Assembly (NCBI RefSeq): GCF_901709675.1
Contig: NC_051101.1
Span: forward strand, 8,326,501 to 8,390,500
Direction: 5' to 3'
DNA length: 64,000 bases
Source of the DNA: Syngnathus acus
Taxonomy: Eukaryota; Chordata; Actinopteri; Syngnathiformes; Syngnathidae
The notes under the pieces are model-generated. The model was not told where the DNA came from and did not search any database. It saw only the letters and a list, made by a program, of their open reading frames with translations. The translations under genes were made by a program, and so were the position numbers. Positions 1 to 11,240 of the stretch are shown piece by piece. The stretch's first letter is position 1. Each line of letters opens with the position of its first letter.

Positions 1-160
1 GAATTATGTTTTCACAAGCAAATAAGAAATAAGGATTAGCATGGTAATCAATCATTGTTTTTGTTTGGATTTGAAATCAAAATGATCACTTTGTAACAAC
101 AGAACATTAATTTCTCTAAGTAGTATTTCCAACTTCTTAATAATCTTGAACACAGAATTT

Positions 161-230
<70 letters not shown>
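161..230. repeat. (GTTA)n microsatellite
   Basis: About 17 uninterrupted GTTA units. Confidence 0.97.
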
Positions 231-1335
231 GAATTTATAGTAAAAACAAAAAAGAACAAACTGTAAATGAATTGCATTCATATGAGATAAATGTAATAGG
301 TTGACAAAAAGTGTTTTCTTTCAAAAAATGTTATTGTCTTCAATGTGAGGACAAATACATTGGGCTTAGACAGCATGTCACACACGTCAAAGGCAATCTG
401 CTGCAGAATCGGAGACATCTTCATTGAGTGAGTGACAAGACCCATCAATGTTGCATGAAAATAATTTGCCAGCTTTATTCAATCTACATACATCTAACCT
501 CCACACCCTCCTTGCGCTAACTCTAAAACTCACTCAGATGAGACGCCATGTGATTGTTATCTCGCCGTGCCTTTGTATGAAAATCAAATTGGGAATTGCT
601 TTTTTTTTTTTTCGTGATTCACTTCCATGCAAACAAAGAACTTGTTTTCTTATTTTCATGTAAATGTCTTTTTCATAAGAGAGGACAAGTGTAATCAATC
701 TTCTTCAAGACAAGGTAGGGGGGCCTGCCAAGGGGGTATTATTGGTGCTTAGTAGCCCGGGGATCATAAAACAAGGAAATTGAAAGTGATATTTAATTGA
801 CACTGCCATTTCCACTGCATGCCCAAATCTCGTCTCCCGTCGTTGCCTCTTCCCACACACTCCACCGTTTCACTCTCCACAGGTGAAGACAGAATGCAGC
901 GTACATTCTTTGCAACCCTCCTCCTGAGAGCAGGCTGTCAATCTGAAAGCACAGCGCTGTGAAAAAAACAAGCAACGGATTATTTCTACTCTGAGAAAAA
1001 TATATTTCATAAATGTCACTCCATCTCTGGAGTGCTCTGTAGCGGTCAAGTGGAGCATTTTACCCACCTTAATACATAATCAAGCTTATAGTTATAATAA
1101 AACAAAAAATATTACCAGCAAGTAGTTCTCTATCGATTGGGCACATCTAGGAAGTTGATCTCTTTGTTTAAAAAACTTCATATTTATAACAGAACATAAT
1201 ACATAGATGCACAATATTCAAGACGTTTTGTTGCCGCCACTTTTGACAGTTAATGTTTCACAAATCAAACTGTATTTCATTTAATTACTACGCTGACAGT
1301 CTCCGGTCTGGCAGTCCACAAAAAGGGAGAACAGA

Positions 1336-1475
1336 GTAGAATTACCATCTGAGATAATGTCCCTTAAATGGAAAGTGACACCGTCTAATTAGGATAAACT
1401 AATGAGATTAGAAGGCTTCGCCCGGGACTTGTCAAGAAATGGGCATTAGTTTGACGTTGTGACCATTTTTAATGA
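1336..1475. promoter_or_regulatory. candidate conserved non-coding element
   Basis: Repeat-free mixed sequence with a CTAATTAG palindrome at 1385-1392 and further ATTAG/TAATGAG homeodomain-type sites, followed by a GC-rich CGCCCGGG core. Low-confidence inference; a multi-species alignment would decide. Confidence 0.3.
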
Positions 1476-2099
1476 TATTATAGGATTTGTTTTTTTAACT
1501 CATTACATCCATTATATGAACCACTTGATCCTCACTGACTGTGCCTGTTAAACTTTTAAAAGTTTATGGCCATTGTCCACTGCACCTGTGCATGACCTTC
1601 GCTCTTATTTTAACCAGTCAATTTACTCATCAATACTGTATACTATTTATGCTGCTCATCTAAAAACAGATATACACATATTATGAAGTATTTTTATCAT
1701 TTAATTTTCATTATTTATATTTTTATTCCTTTCTAAGTCACTTAACTGGGCAGGAGTACGACACCCTGGTGCCCTCTATTGATGAGCCAAGATAATCCCA
1801 AACCCACACAAGAACGTTTGAGCTGAAGAATGGATACTTTGGCACTGTTTTTGTCTGTATGTGAAATTTGCAAAGAAAAAAGTTTTACTTTTTATCATTT
1901 CAATCTCAAGAATATCAAATACAGCAAATAATATATTTTTGGAGAATTTTTATATGGGCCCTTAGAGTAAGCAATTTATTTTGTCTGAGCAAGTCTTGTT
2001 TTTATATTTGATTTCTACATACTTTGATTATTGTCACATCCACTGTTGTTAATTCCAAAGCTGCAGCATGAGTGAATCTGTCTCAGTGACAAAAACTAT

Positions 2100-2330
2100 T
2101 TAAAGAGCTTGCCGTTGACCTACAGCGGCATTTGGCGGGCATTGGGGACAGGCAGCAATTGGTGTCAAAGAGAGGCCAAACAGGAATGATTTATAGCTCG
2201 GAAGATGTGACTAGCTGCTACTGCTGCCACAATTACCTTTACTGCTAAACCCACAAGCTGCATCCGCAGCCAGTGGTTCATGTGAACACCAACACACTGA
2301 CATTCCGTTCTCTCTTAACACATGCTATTT
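2100..2330. promoter_or_regulatory. candidate conserved non-coding element
   Basis: A GC-balanced island in AT-rich surroundings with CGGCATTTGGCGGGCATTGG, an AATTG motif and GATTTATAGC. It has no coding frame and no repeat similarity. Confidence 0.25.
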
Positions 2331-3659
2331 ATGTTGAATCGTCGGCCCTCTGCTTTGCCTGCCTTGTCCACTTAAAAGGGCATTAATCAACTGCTACTTT
2401 ATAAATCAGGGGGTTCTCGCTGGCTCAAAGTGATTATGAGGTCAAGGCTCTGCAGACGTACTTAACCAATTCCCAAACCCATTTGGACTGGATATATTTT
2501 GCTTCCTTGAGGCCAAGCGATTCATCATCATTCTCCCACTGAGGCATAATGGACCAGGCAGCAAGGGAGTACTGGATATTAAACAAAGAATAGGAACTCG
2601 GGGGGATATAACTCACACTCTATTAGCTGTCCATTCCTTGTACTTATCTCCAGGTCTCTCTTACCATTCTTGCAAAAAAGACAATGAATGATAATTTTAT
2701 GGAACCATAACATAGACCAGGCTCACTAAGGAATCACAATCACCAGTTGGAGCATTGTGTATCCTTGGTGCTGTGGATTGTGGTGCACTTAATACTTTTC
2801 CACATGCTCTAAGGGAATTGGAGGTGTACGTAGTGGCCCTGGATTTTCTGGGCATAGGTGTACTTAACCCTCCTGATGCCTGAAGCCATTTCTCTTTTTG
2901 ATGCCCTAGTGCTGATTCTTGCACACGTCACACGTTAGAGGGATGCCAAGTGAAAGTGCCATGCAAACAGTGCTGCACCTCTTCAGTTGGTGCCTTGCTC
3001 AAGAGCACCTCAACAGTAGCCAGGAGAAAAACTAGCATCTCCCCAACAACTACTTTTCATTTTACATTTATTGTCCTCATCAGGACTTCAGTTGTGACTC
3101 CTTAAATTGGAGCTACTGTCATTGCTCTATTAACGAGACAAACAGAAATGCAAGTAGCAAAGAAAGCAAAAGGGAGGAACAAAAACAAATGAAAAGGAAA
3201 GAATAATGCCGACAAAGTGAGATTTCACCAGAGTAGTCTAAGAGCTGCACAGACTTAAAGTGGAGAAGACAGTTTCCATTGCCCCCTCACCTAAGAATAA
3301 TTTGTTGAGGCTGAGTAAATTGTGATTTAAAAGATGCAATGATGTAATAACTTTTTGTACTTTAATAGTTGAAGCTCCTGATGAAATAGAAAAGCATAGA
3401 GAAAGAAACACAAGTAGTTACATGGAATTACTAGACACTTGTGCAGGTATGATAATTTAAATGTATGCACTTTCTAATTCTCAGGAAAACATGTATTTGA
3501 AAATTCTCGTAGGGAGGCAGTGTAAATCTGCACAGGAGCAGGCTACACAATTTTTTACATACAATCGTCTGCTAAGTTAAAGGTAGTTCAAATAATTTCA
3601 AACTGCTGTATAAATCCCCTTTGTTTTTAATCAAATATATATATTTCCAGTGAGAACAA

Positions 3660-3890
3660 TCGAAGAATGATTTTATCCTTTATTGTCCTCGGGCTCACAT
3701 GTGGGCTTGCAACAAAGGCGTTTCATCTTTGACACATGTAATTTAATAAAAATAAAGGACCAGTCTCACTGTTATCAAAGCCTCATCACAAGCTCCAATA
3801 GAGCAGGGAACCATGAGCTTTGAGTGATTGCATTACTGTTTAATGTAAATTTGCATAGACGTGCACCACTTCAGACAAATGAGTGTAAAA
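3660..3890. promoter_or_regulatory. candidate conserved non-coding element
   Basis: Contains the E-box palindrome CACATGTG (3696-3703) inside a longer imperfect palindrome, two CTTTATTGTCC-like (Sox-type ATTGT) sites and TTTGCATAGAC. It is repeat-free. Confidence 0.3.
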
Positions 3891-5246
3891 ATCCCTAAGC
3901 AGCTGAAGACAGTGCAAAACATCATTGATGAACTTTAAAAATGCAATATATTCTAAAAACTATATATATTTTAATAGATGAATGCAATTAGTTGAAAAAT
4001 CACGTTAATATAAAATTATGAAGAAGCCATGTGAAAAGGTTACCTGAAGGAAACGCATACGCAAATTGGAAAGTCAATTACAATTCTTCACACCAAATTT
4101 ACAACAGAGGTCATGTAATATATCATGATGGTATGAACGGCATGAAACAATGCACGTTTATCATATTCAATAATATCGCTGTATAAAGTCTTCTGCTTTT
4201 CGAGGATGCTTAATAAACATCCAGAACACAGAATGTCATAAATCAAACTGAAAGTTATTTGCATGTCAATGCAGCATAGTAGCTAAGCGTCAGTGACAAG
4301 GCTAAGTCAACAACTTTAATTTCTGCTATTTAGGATTGGACATGTTCTAAATTACAGCCCGTTCAAATCTTGTCATCTTTTGTTTTATCACATCCTTTTA
4401 TAATAACTATAAATAATCTCTCTCCGTCTCTCTTGCGCCCGCTCTTTGTCTATCTGTCTTGCTGCTGAAATGCTGATCATAAATTGTTGAAGTGCAATGA
4501 CTTGTCTCCTCCACTTTCACACAGTGGTCCTACTAGTACCGAGAACAGATTAAAAAGTGTGCCACACTTTCCAAGCAGTCTCAGCATACTATTAGCATAT
4601 ATATGAGATTTGAGACATTTTCTAATATTCTCCAGCAGGACTCATCTGTCATGGCCTGGCGATGAATTATAAAATGCTTGTTTGGATGTAAGGAACCTGA
4701 AAAAAAATGCATGCTTTACTTCAATAACCTTTATTTTGGTTGTATTTAATATAAAGAGGGCGGGAGAAACAATATGCTGATACTTTAATTAAAAAAAATA
4801 CTTTTATGTACAGTGCAAAGTATATGTGAATGGGGGACAGAAAAGTGATGCTTCTGATCAATGGACATGAATATAAGGAAATGTGAGCTGCATACCGTCA
4901 ATGAAAGTATGAAATAAAACACAACTAAGAGAAGGTTGGGAATGTTTTTAGAATCAAATGTTTGTCAAAGGCATGCAATGCCGTAGAAAACATTCAACCC
5001 ACAACTATTCGAGGAACCAATAAGAGTCTTTTCCTCTGCATTACAAATGAATAATCTTAATCCTGAAGGAAACGTGTCTGTTGATATCAAGTTGAGGTCT
5101 AAGGATGTGTGAATTTAAAGTGAATTAATACCGATACAACAAGTTGTCAGACAAAAAAAAAGTTCAACTTTATTTAATTGTAGAGCAAATTAACCAATAC
5201 CTCATGGGCTGTGGTGATGCTTTCTAATCTTGCAAATATCCCATGT

Positions 5247-5535
5247 GTTAATTAATATGGTGAAAAGTGCAGTGGCCTGTGTCCTAAATTAATTGCTTTC
5301 TATTAGATTGCCTTAATGTAGATGAGACTATGCTGTAGTATTAACATTGTTGTACATTTCCTTACATTCAATTTTCTTGAACATGATTGTTAATAGAAGC
5401 AAGTGTCTCTTTTCCATGATCTCTCGCTCTCTCGCTCTCTGTCCCCCGTCCTTCTTAAGATGGTTCCAAATGTGTGTCATGGTGCTTTTGGCTCAGTTAA
5501 TTAAAGCGAGCTAAAGTGCAGTGGCCTGTATCCTA
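5247..5535. promoter_or_regulatory. duplicated 40-bp motif module (possible enhancer)
   Basis: GTTAATTAA, then 8 variable bases, then AAAGTGCAGTGGCCTGT and GTCCTA or ATCCTA, occurs at 5247-5286 and again at 5496-5535. The spacing is identical and 31 of 32 fixed bases match, while the spacer and flanks differ. Retention of just these blocks suggests selection on a bound pair: a homeodomain-like TTAATTAA and a second site. Possible decayed relatives of the second half are at 4490-4510 and 5702-5723. Function is inferred. Confidence 0.45.
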
Positions 5536-6702
5536 CTGCTATCAAATCCATAGCTTGGAGAGAAAACATTTACATGAACCTGCCATTAATGCCGACTTTC
5601 CAATTCCCGCTAAGTATGATCTTATACAATAATTGCTGTTATCTGCGTGGCAAAAAGTTGAGAAGTGCTCAGGAAGGGACTGGAAAATGGGAATGAATAA
5701 AAAAGTGCAACGGGTTGTGTCTTGGAAAACAGAGTGGTTTAATAATACTGTAATATGAAAATAGCAAACAATCCCTCTCCTCTATACTTTTCAATTCTGT
5801 TTTCAATGTTATCACAAATGGTAATGGGATTTGGAATTGGGAACTTCTTGATAGCTGTCAGAAAGAAACAGAACACAGGCAGCAGGCCATGTACTCATTT
5901 CATGTTTTGGAAAACAACCAAGCTCAGCAGTCTGCGTCCTATCTTAGCTATTGAATCTATTGAATTGGATTGTTTTGCATTTTGATTGAAACGATGTCCA
6001 CACCAGATAGAAGCACAGAACCAGCTGTTGTAATTGAATCAGTGTGGAGTTGTTTATTCGCTTGATCTACAGCTGTGATTTCCATGTCCTAACATCCAAT
6101 GCATAAAAGATCCACTCTTGTTTAACACACTGATGATTAGATCTCTTTAAAATAACAAAACAAGAGTCGTCCGTGTCCCAGGATGGACCGCCATCAAGAT
6201 AGTACATATGACGACAGAGAAGGTGGCCAAAGAGAAGACGTAAGGGAGGGCCCCCGTCTTCCCCGAGCTCCTTGATGGGGTTGTTTGTCTACGTGTGTGA
6301 GTGTGAGCGTGTGTGCATGTGTGTTTGTGTGTGTATCCTGTCTGACTGCTGTTGAAGCACCATCTGGTTCACTTTCCGTGTGTGACCAAAATGTTCACTA
6401 AATAAATTTAACGTGGCACAGATGCCAGATGAACATTATGTTTGGATAAACTCTAAATGGCACGAAAAGTTAATCTGTGATAGACTTTAAAATGGCCTTT
6501 GAAGATTTATGCACATAAGATGGTATTTTATGTACTCAAGATATTATAATTTAATAAGTAGAATTAAATTTTGAGTTATGTTCAAATGATCTGTTTTACA
6601 CAGTATGTCAGTACATTGTATAATCACTTGTCTCCATCTATTCTCATCAGAGAGCAGCGATTATTATATTTTCACACATAGTGTTTGAATAGATTTCATG
6701 TA

Positions 6703-6872
6703 CCGTAATTTTCGGACTATAAGTCGCACCGGAGTATAAGTCGCACCAGCCATAAAATGCCCAAAAAAGTGAAAAAAACCCATATATATGTATATAAATC
6801 GCTCCTGAGTATAAGTCGCCCCCCCACCCAAACTATGAAAAAAAACCGCGACTTATAGTCCGAAAATTACGG
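6703..6872. mobile_element. MITE with 25-bp perfect terminal inverted repeats
   Basis: The element is 170 bp. The left end starts CCGTAATTTTCGGAC and is an exact 25-bp reverse complement of the right end (6848-6872). A TA dinucleotide flanks each end (6701-6702 and 6873-6874), as expected for Tc1/mariner-type insertion. Inside, TATAAGTCGC occurs three times in direct orientation (6718, 6735, 6810) and once inverted within the right terminus. There is no coding capacity, so it is a non-autonomous element. Similar 'actataagtcgc' elements are common in teleost genomes. Confidence 0.85.
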
Positions 6873-7473
6873 TAATATTATTCATACGGAATTTTCATTG
6901 TAGTGTCCCCACTATCATAACAGTTCTCTGATCCTAACGTTTGTGTCTCATTAATTTCTTCTTGTTTTTGAAGACTCACTAACTTAGGAATATTATAACC
7001 ATGTGTGCGTTCCCTATGATCACCTCTGCCAAATAGAAAAATGTAAGGCAATCATTAATGATGTACTGTATTTAGGACACTAATCAAGCAGTTGGTTACC
7101 ACCAAACTTTCAAGTGGGCTGAGGAAGGGCACGTCACATTCTATCCTCATTTATACAGACATCCCACAAAACAACCACAGAAAAGATCAGTTTATAATCA
7201 TAAGGCATAATTAAGTTGCAGCTGTATGTAATTTTACTAAGCAACCGGGCATATGACAATCATAAAGTTAGATGCGTCAGCACCAGTGACTGCCGTGACC
7301 GGATCGCCCCATTCTGGGTTACTGCCGTTGATACGTACTAAGAGCTACACAGAAAAAAAGGAAAAGAAATCCATTTTGGAGTGTACAGCCTGCATGCTAC
7401 TTAATATGTTTTAACATCATCATGAGGATTATTGGAGGTGCTTCCATTTTATTTAGTCATTTATTTATTTATT

Positions 7474-7510
7474 TGTGTGTGCGCGTGCGTGCGCGTGTGT
7501 GCGTGTGTGT
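7474..7510. repeat. (TG/CG)n imperfect microsatellite
   Basis: Alternating pyrimidine-purine run with TGTG and GCGC steps, following a (TTTA)n stretch. Confidence 0.9.
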
Positions 7511-9324
7511 TCATTTCATATTCATTTCCCAATATCAAAAAGCATTTGGTCATAAGCATGATCTAGTGAACCACATTTATGAGGACTAATAAATGCATGC
7601 TTCACAATGGATGGCTGATCATCAAATAATCACTCGTATCACTTTGGGAGTAGGATGCTCATCAATCATGCTGAGCAAATAGTGACACGGAGCTAGGCGA
7701 GCAATGCATGCTGATTTCAGTATCACTCCTTGAAGGATCCTTCATTAAAGTATCTCAGCTGTATTCACAGTGAATTTTTAATCCAATATATGTATTTAGG
7801 AAACAATAGAATGGTAGTACTCACTACTTCTACAATGAATTATCGCTTTGACGTTATAACCAAATAGCACAAGGTATGCTGGTGTGCAATATTTGGTATG
7901 TACACCGTATTAAAATGGAATGAACTACACGTAACAATAGAGAGAGAAATAAACATTCCAATTCAAATTGGACATTCTGTGCAAAACTGCAAATAGAATA
8001 TGTACTGTATCAACACTGAACTTTATGCAGGACATAAAAATTATGTGTAATCTTTGACATTTACTGACATTCAGATTAGGCCAACATGTGTCACAAAGTC
8101 CAACCTTTGTCCTTACTTGTATCTACCCCATCTACATTTTGTATCAGTACCATATCTAAAACACAGCTTTTTTATGAAAGACACCGATCATGGTTTTATT
8201 AATTCCTCCTGTTAAGATGCTTTTGGGCCACCCTGCTATAATCAATCATCTCTATTAACGGCCATATCTCGCGCTCCACCAGCTATGACCTCTCGACAGC
8301 TGAGCTCAGATGTTATCACAGCATGCATGCAGCGTTTTCCTTTCCCTGACACCCCAGTGTTACTGTACAACTCTCTCTCCTGTCTGCTTCTGTGGTGTTA
8401 TGAGCAACCTATTGTCTTGTTGGGGTTTTATCACAGTGCTGCAATTGCACATTTTGGGACCTTCTAACCTCTACAACCTGGTTCATCTCCAGTGCCTGAA
8501 CTCTGTACAGCATGGTAAAAACAGACACAATCTGAAATACTTGTGTGCTCTGTCTTGACTCAAAAATTAATAATACACTTCATTTTCATCTCGTATGATA
8601 TCCACACATTTTTAATAGACGCACTGTAAATATGACAAAAATGTAATATTAAAATTATGATTTGATGATCATTTGTCCATTACATGATTAATAATGAAAG
8701 CTGATAGCAGATATCATATGTGGAAATACTAATGCTGTATTGTCTACATGACTTTGCACGTATTGGAACGTTTTTGACAATAGGGAAACATTTTCAACCG
8801 AATACATTAAATAGTTGAGTATTGTAAAGATACTGCTCTAAATGATTTCAAGGTTTCACAGTCTTATAGAAAATTAATGGCTGTTTTTTAATGCACAGGG
8901 TTATACTGATTTATATGCAATGTTTAAATTGGGTTTTACATATTTGAGGGCAGTGGTCATGCTTGCATTAGAAAGTGCATTAGAATGCCGACAGTTGCAG
9001 TTTAGTGTTGCCAAAATACAACGGAAGTGATATACCCACAATTGGTTGCTGTACAGAATACTCCATGACATGTTGTTGATCTTTACATCAATACACATCA
9101 GACAAAAAGACAGTGCACAAAAGGATTAAACAGAGATGTTTACATGTTCATGCCAGTGTTTGACCTTTTCACTCACGATTGGTGTCAGCTCTTCAGACAC
9201 ATTCACACACACAAAAAAGCACCCACAAACAAGCTTTAATGGAGAAAAAAAAAAACACAAAGCAATAATGTGGAAATGTTAACAGCTTACAATTAAAAAT
9301 GTGATTTATGTTCCAAGCAGCTGT

Positions 9325-9830
9325 TAAATGACACGGCTGCCCCGACAATATTGATTTCCATATCATTAGCATGATAGCTTTATTGTCCTATAATTGCTAA
9401 ATAAAACGGTTCCTACCTGGCAACCCTTTACTGCATATCAGGGACTCTTAAACGAACAAAATGTTGCTTCATGCAAGTAACATGGGTCAACTGCAGTCGG
9501 GGATAGTCGGGGGTAATGATGAGATCATTAAAATTTAGTCTATGCTTCACAGAGCATAGAGAAAATTAACTTCCCCCCACCAAGCCCATTTTTCTGCTGA
9601 ACATGAAATAATGATTTTCTGCCAGTATAATTACAAAGCTAACATCTGATCGAGTCAGCATCCGGGGGGGAGGATTATCACATGCATGAGTATTAGACCT
9701 CATTACCAGCTTGACTGCAAAATTATTACATCTTGTAATTGGATGGTGAGATTTATACACAGATTGGGCCAGGGTTCCTCGCTAAGATTGTAATTACAGG
9801 CTTCACTGGTTCGCTACTTATCACACCGTG
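9325..9830. promoter_or_regulatory. candidate conserved non-coding region (two blocks)
   Basis: Block 9325-9420 has ATATCATTAGCATGATAGC and CTTTATTGTCCTATAATTGC. Block 9555-9830 has several TAATTAC/GTAATTG sites (9628, 9736, 9790) and CATGCATGAG. The dense homeodomain and Sox-type motifs and lack of repeats resemble known developmental enhancers. The boundary is approximate. Confidence 0.35.
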
Positions 9831-10084
9831 TGCAGGAGGGAGGAGGAACGAAAAACAAGTGGAGAAAAGAGAGGAAGGACGCGAGGAAGAACCGTGTCAT
9901 TAAGCAGGGCTCTGCTATCAATGGCAGAAAGGCGCCGAGTTCAAGCTGTGCGCATGGGGCGAATGGGGAACATCTCCCTCTCCTCTTCTATTTATGAGGC
10001 CAAACAGCTGAGGTGTTTGCAGAAGGAGTGCAAGGGGAGTGGACGTTTATTATTACGGGGCTTTTTCTTCTTGACAAATGGGAT

Positions 10085-10290
10085 TTCATTTATTTAACCT
10101 CTGCTGATCTATTTCAGCGCAACGTATAAACAAGCCATCCGTTTTTATGACCGCTGCCGAGTCAACGCCTCAATTATCTAAAGGCTAACTGAGTGTTAAA
10201 GTGAGCCATCTGCCAGTGGGAAGCCCATTGATTTAATTTGCCTTGTAGTTGTAGCTGCGATACAACCTGGGCTCCGATTTGTGTTTGCAG
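10085..10290. promoter_or_regulatory. candidate conserved non-coding element
   Basis: Complex sequence with CAATTATCTAAAGG, GCCATCTGCCAG (E-box CATCTG) and CATTGATTTAATTTGCC. It is free of repeats and of any convincing reading frame. Confidence 0.3.
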
Positions 10291-11074
10291 AAAAAGACGC
10301 GACAGATACACCTATCCCTCATTGAACTTGAGTTCACAGTGTTCATGGATCGCGGTTAGGCACATACACATGTTAATCCTCAAGGTCCTGTGAAGTAGTA
10401 AATCCAGTCTGAAATAAATTGGTTAAGGGAAACTAATATGTGTTAAATTTGTTGAGGACAACTTTTAGCTGCCTTAATTCTGCTGTACCTGACAAATGTG
10501 AATGATTGACTATGTGTGTGCGTGCAAACGGAGGAATTTGTTGTCATTACATTCATGATGTGCTTGTGTGTGACAATCCTTAAAGTCAGCCCCACACACT
10601 AATCAGTGTGCCAGGAGTAATGGAGCTGTTATTGGAGTCCATTACAAAAACTCTGCTTGGATCAATGTTGGTATCAGTGCTCACAGTTGCAACTGTTTTA
10701 GGGAAACAATTGTGTTTGTCCAAGTGTAGGTATTGTACAATGAAGTGGGTGGTATATTTTTTTCCAGTTGATAAAATTTCACACCTAAAAATCTAAACCT
10801 TGATGAAAACTTATCTTATAATATTTGAGCCGATAAATGTTAATCATCAAAGTTGAAATTTAGGTATTTTGTTTTTTAAAAGTTTTGTAAGGAAATAAAG
10901 AGCTAAACACACTTGCCATGGATATCTACATTGATCCACTCATACAACATTCTTAATATTAAAGTCCTTGTTCCATGAGATAACTGTTTCCATTACAATA
11001 TTTAATGGTTTCCTTTGCTCTTTTTACTCTTGTTCACTACCTTATTTTCATTTTCCTCCCTTTCTCTCTCAATC

Positions 11075-11240
11075 GCCGTTCCCCAGAGTCCCTCAGATGG
11101 TATTTAAATAGAGCGGGGTCCATTAACCCCGCCAGCTTGCGTCTCTTCTCTACTCCATTGATCAGAATGCACACTGGAGATATTTTATTACAGCTGCTTG
11201 TGGGACTCTGACACAGCCATTTAAGCATCTCTTCATTTTT
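11075..11240. promoter_or_regulatory. candidate conserved non-coding element with small hairpin
   Basis: Includes TATTTAAATA and a 7-bp perfect stem GCGGGGT-CCATTA-ACCCCGC at 11113-11132, then ATTGATCAGAATGC. The GC-rich hairpin stands out in AT-rich DNA. Confidence 0.3.

Larger units (their letters stand above)
1..6700. other. gene-free flank
   Basis: No recognisable exon, RNA gene or transposon ORF. It holds the (GTTA)n tract at 161-230, poly(T)/poly(A) runs and the candidate regulatory blocks listed separately. Reading frames here are short and unlike any protein I know. Confidence 0.6.
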
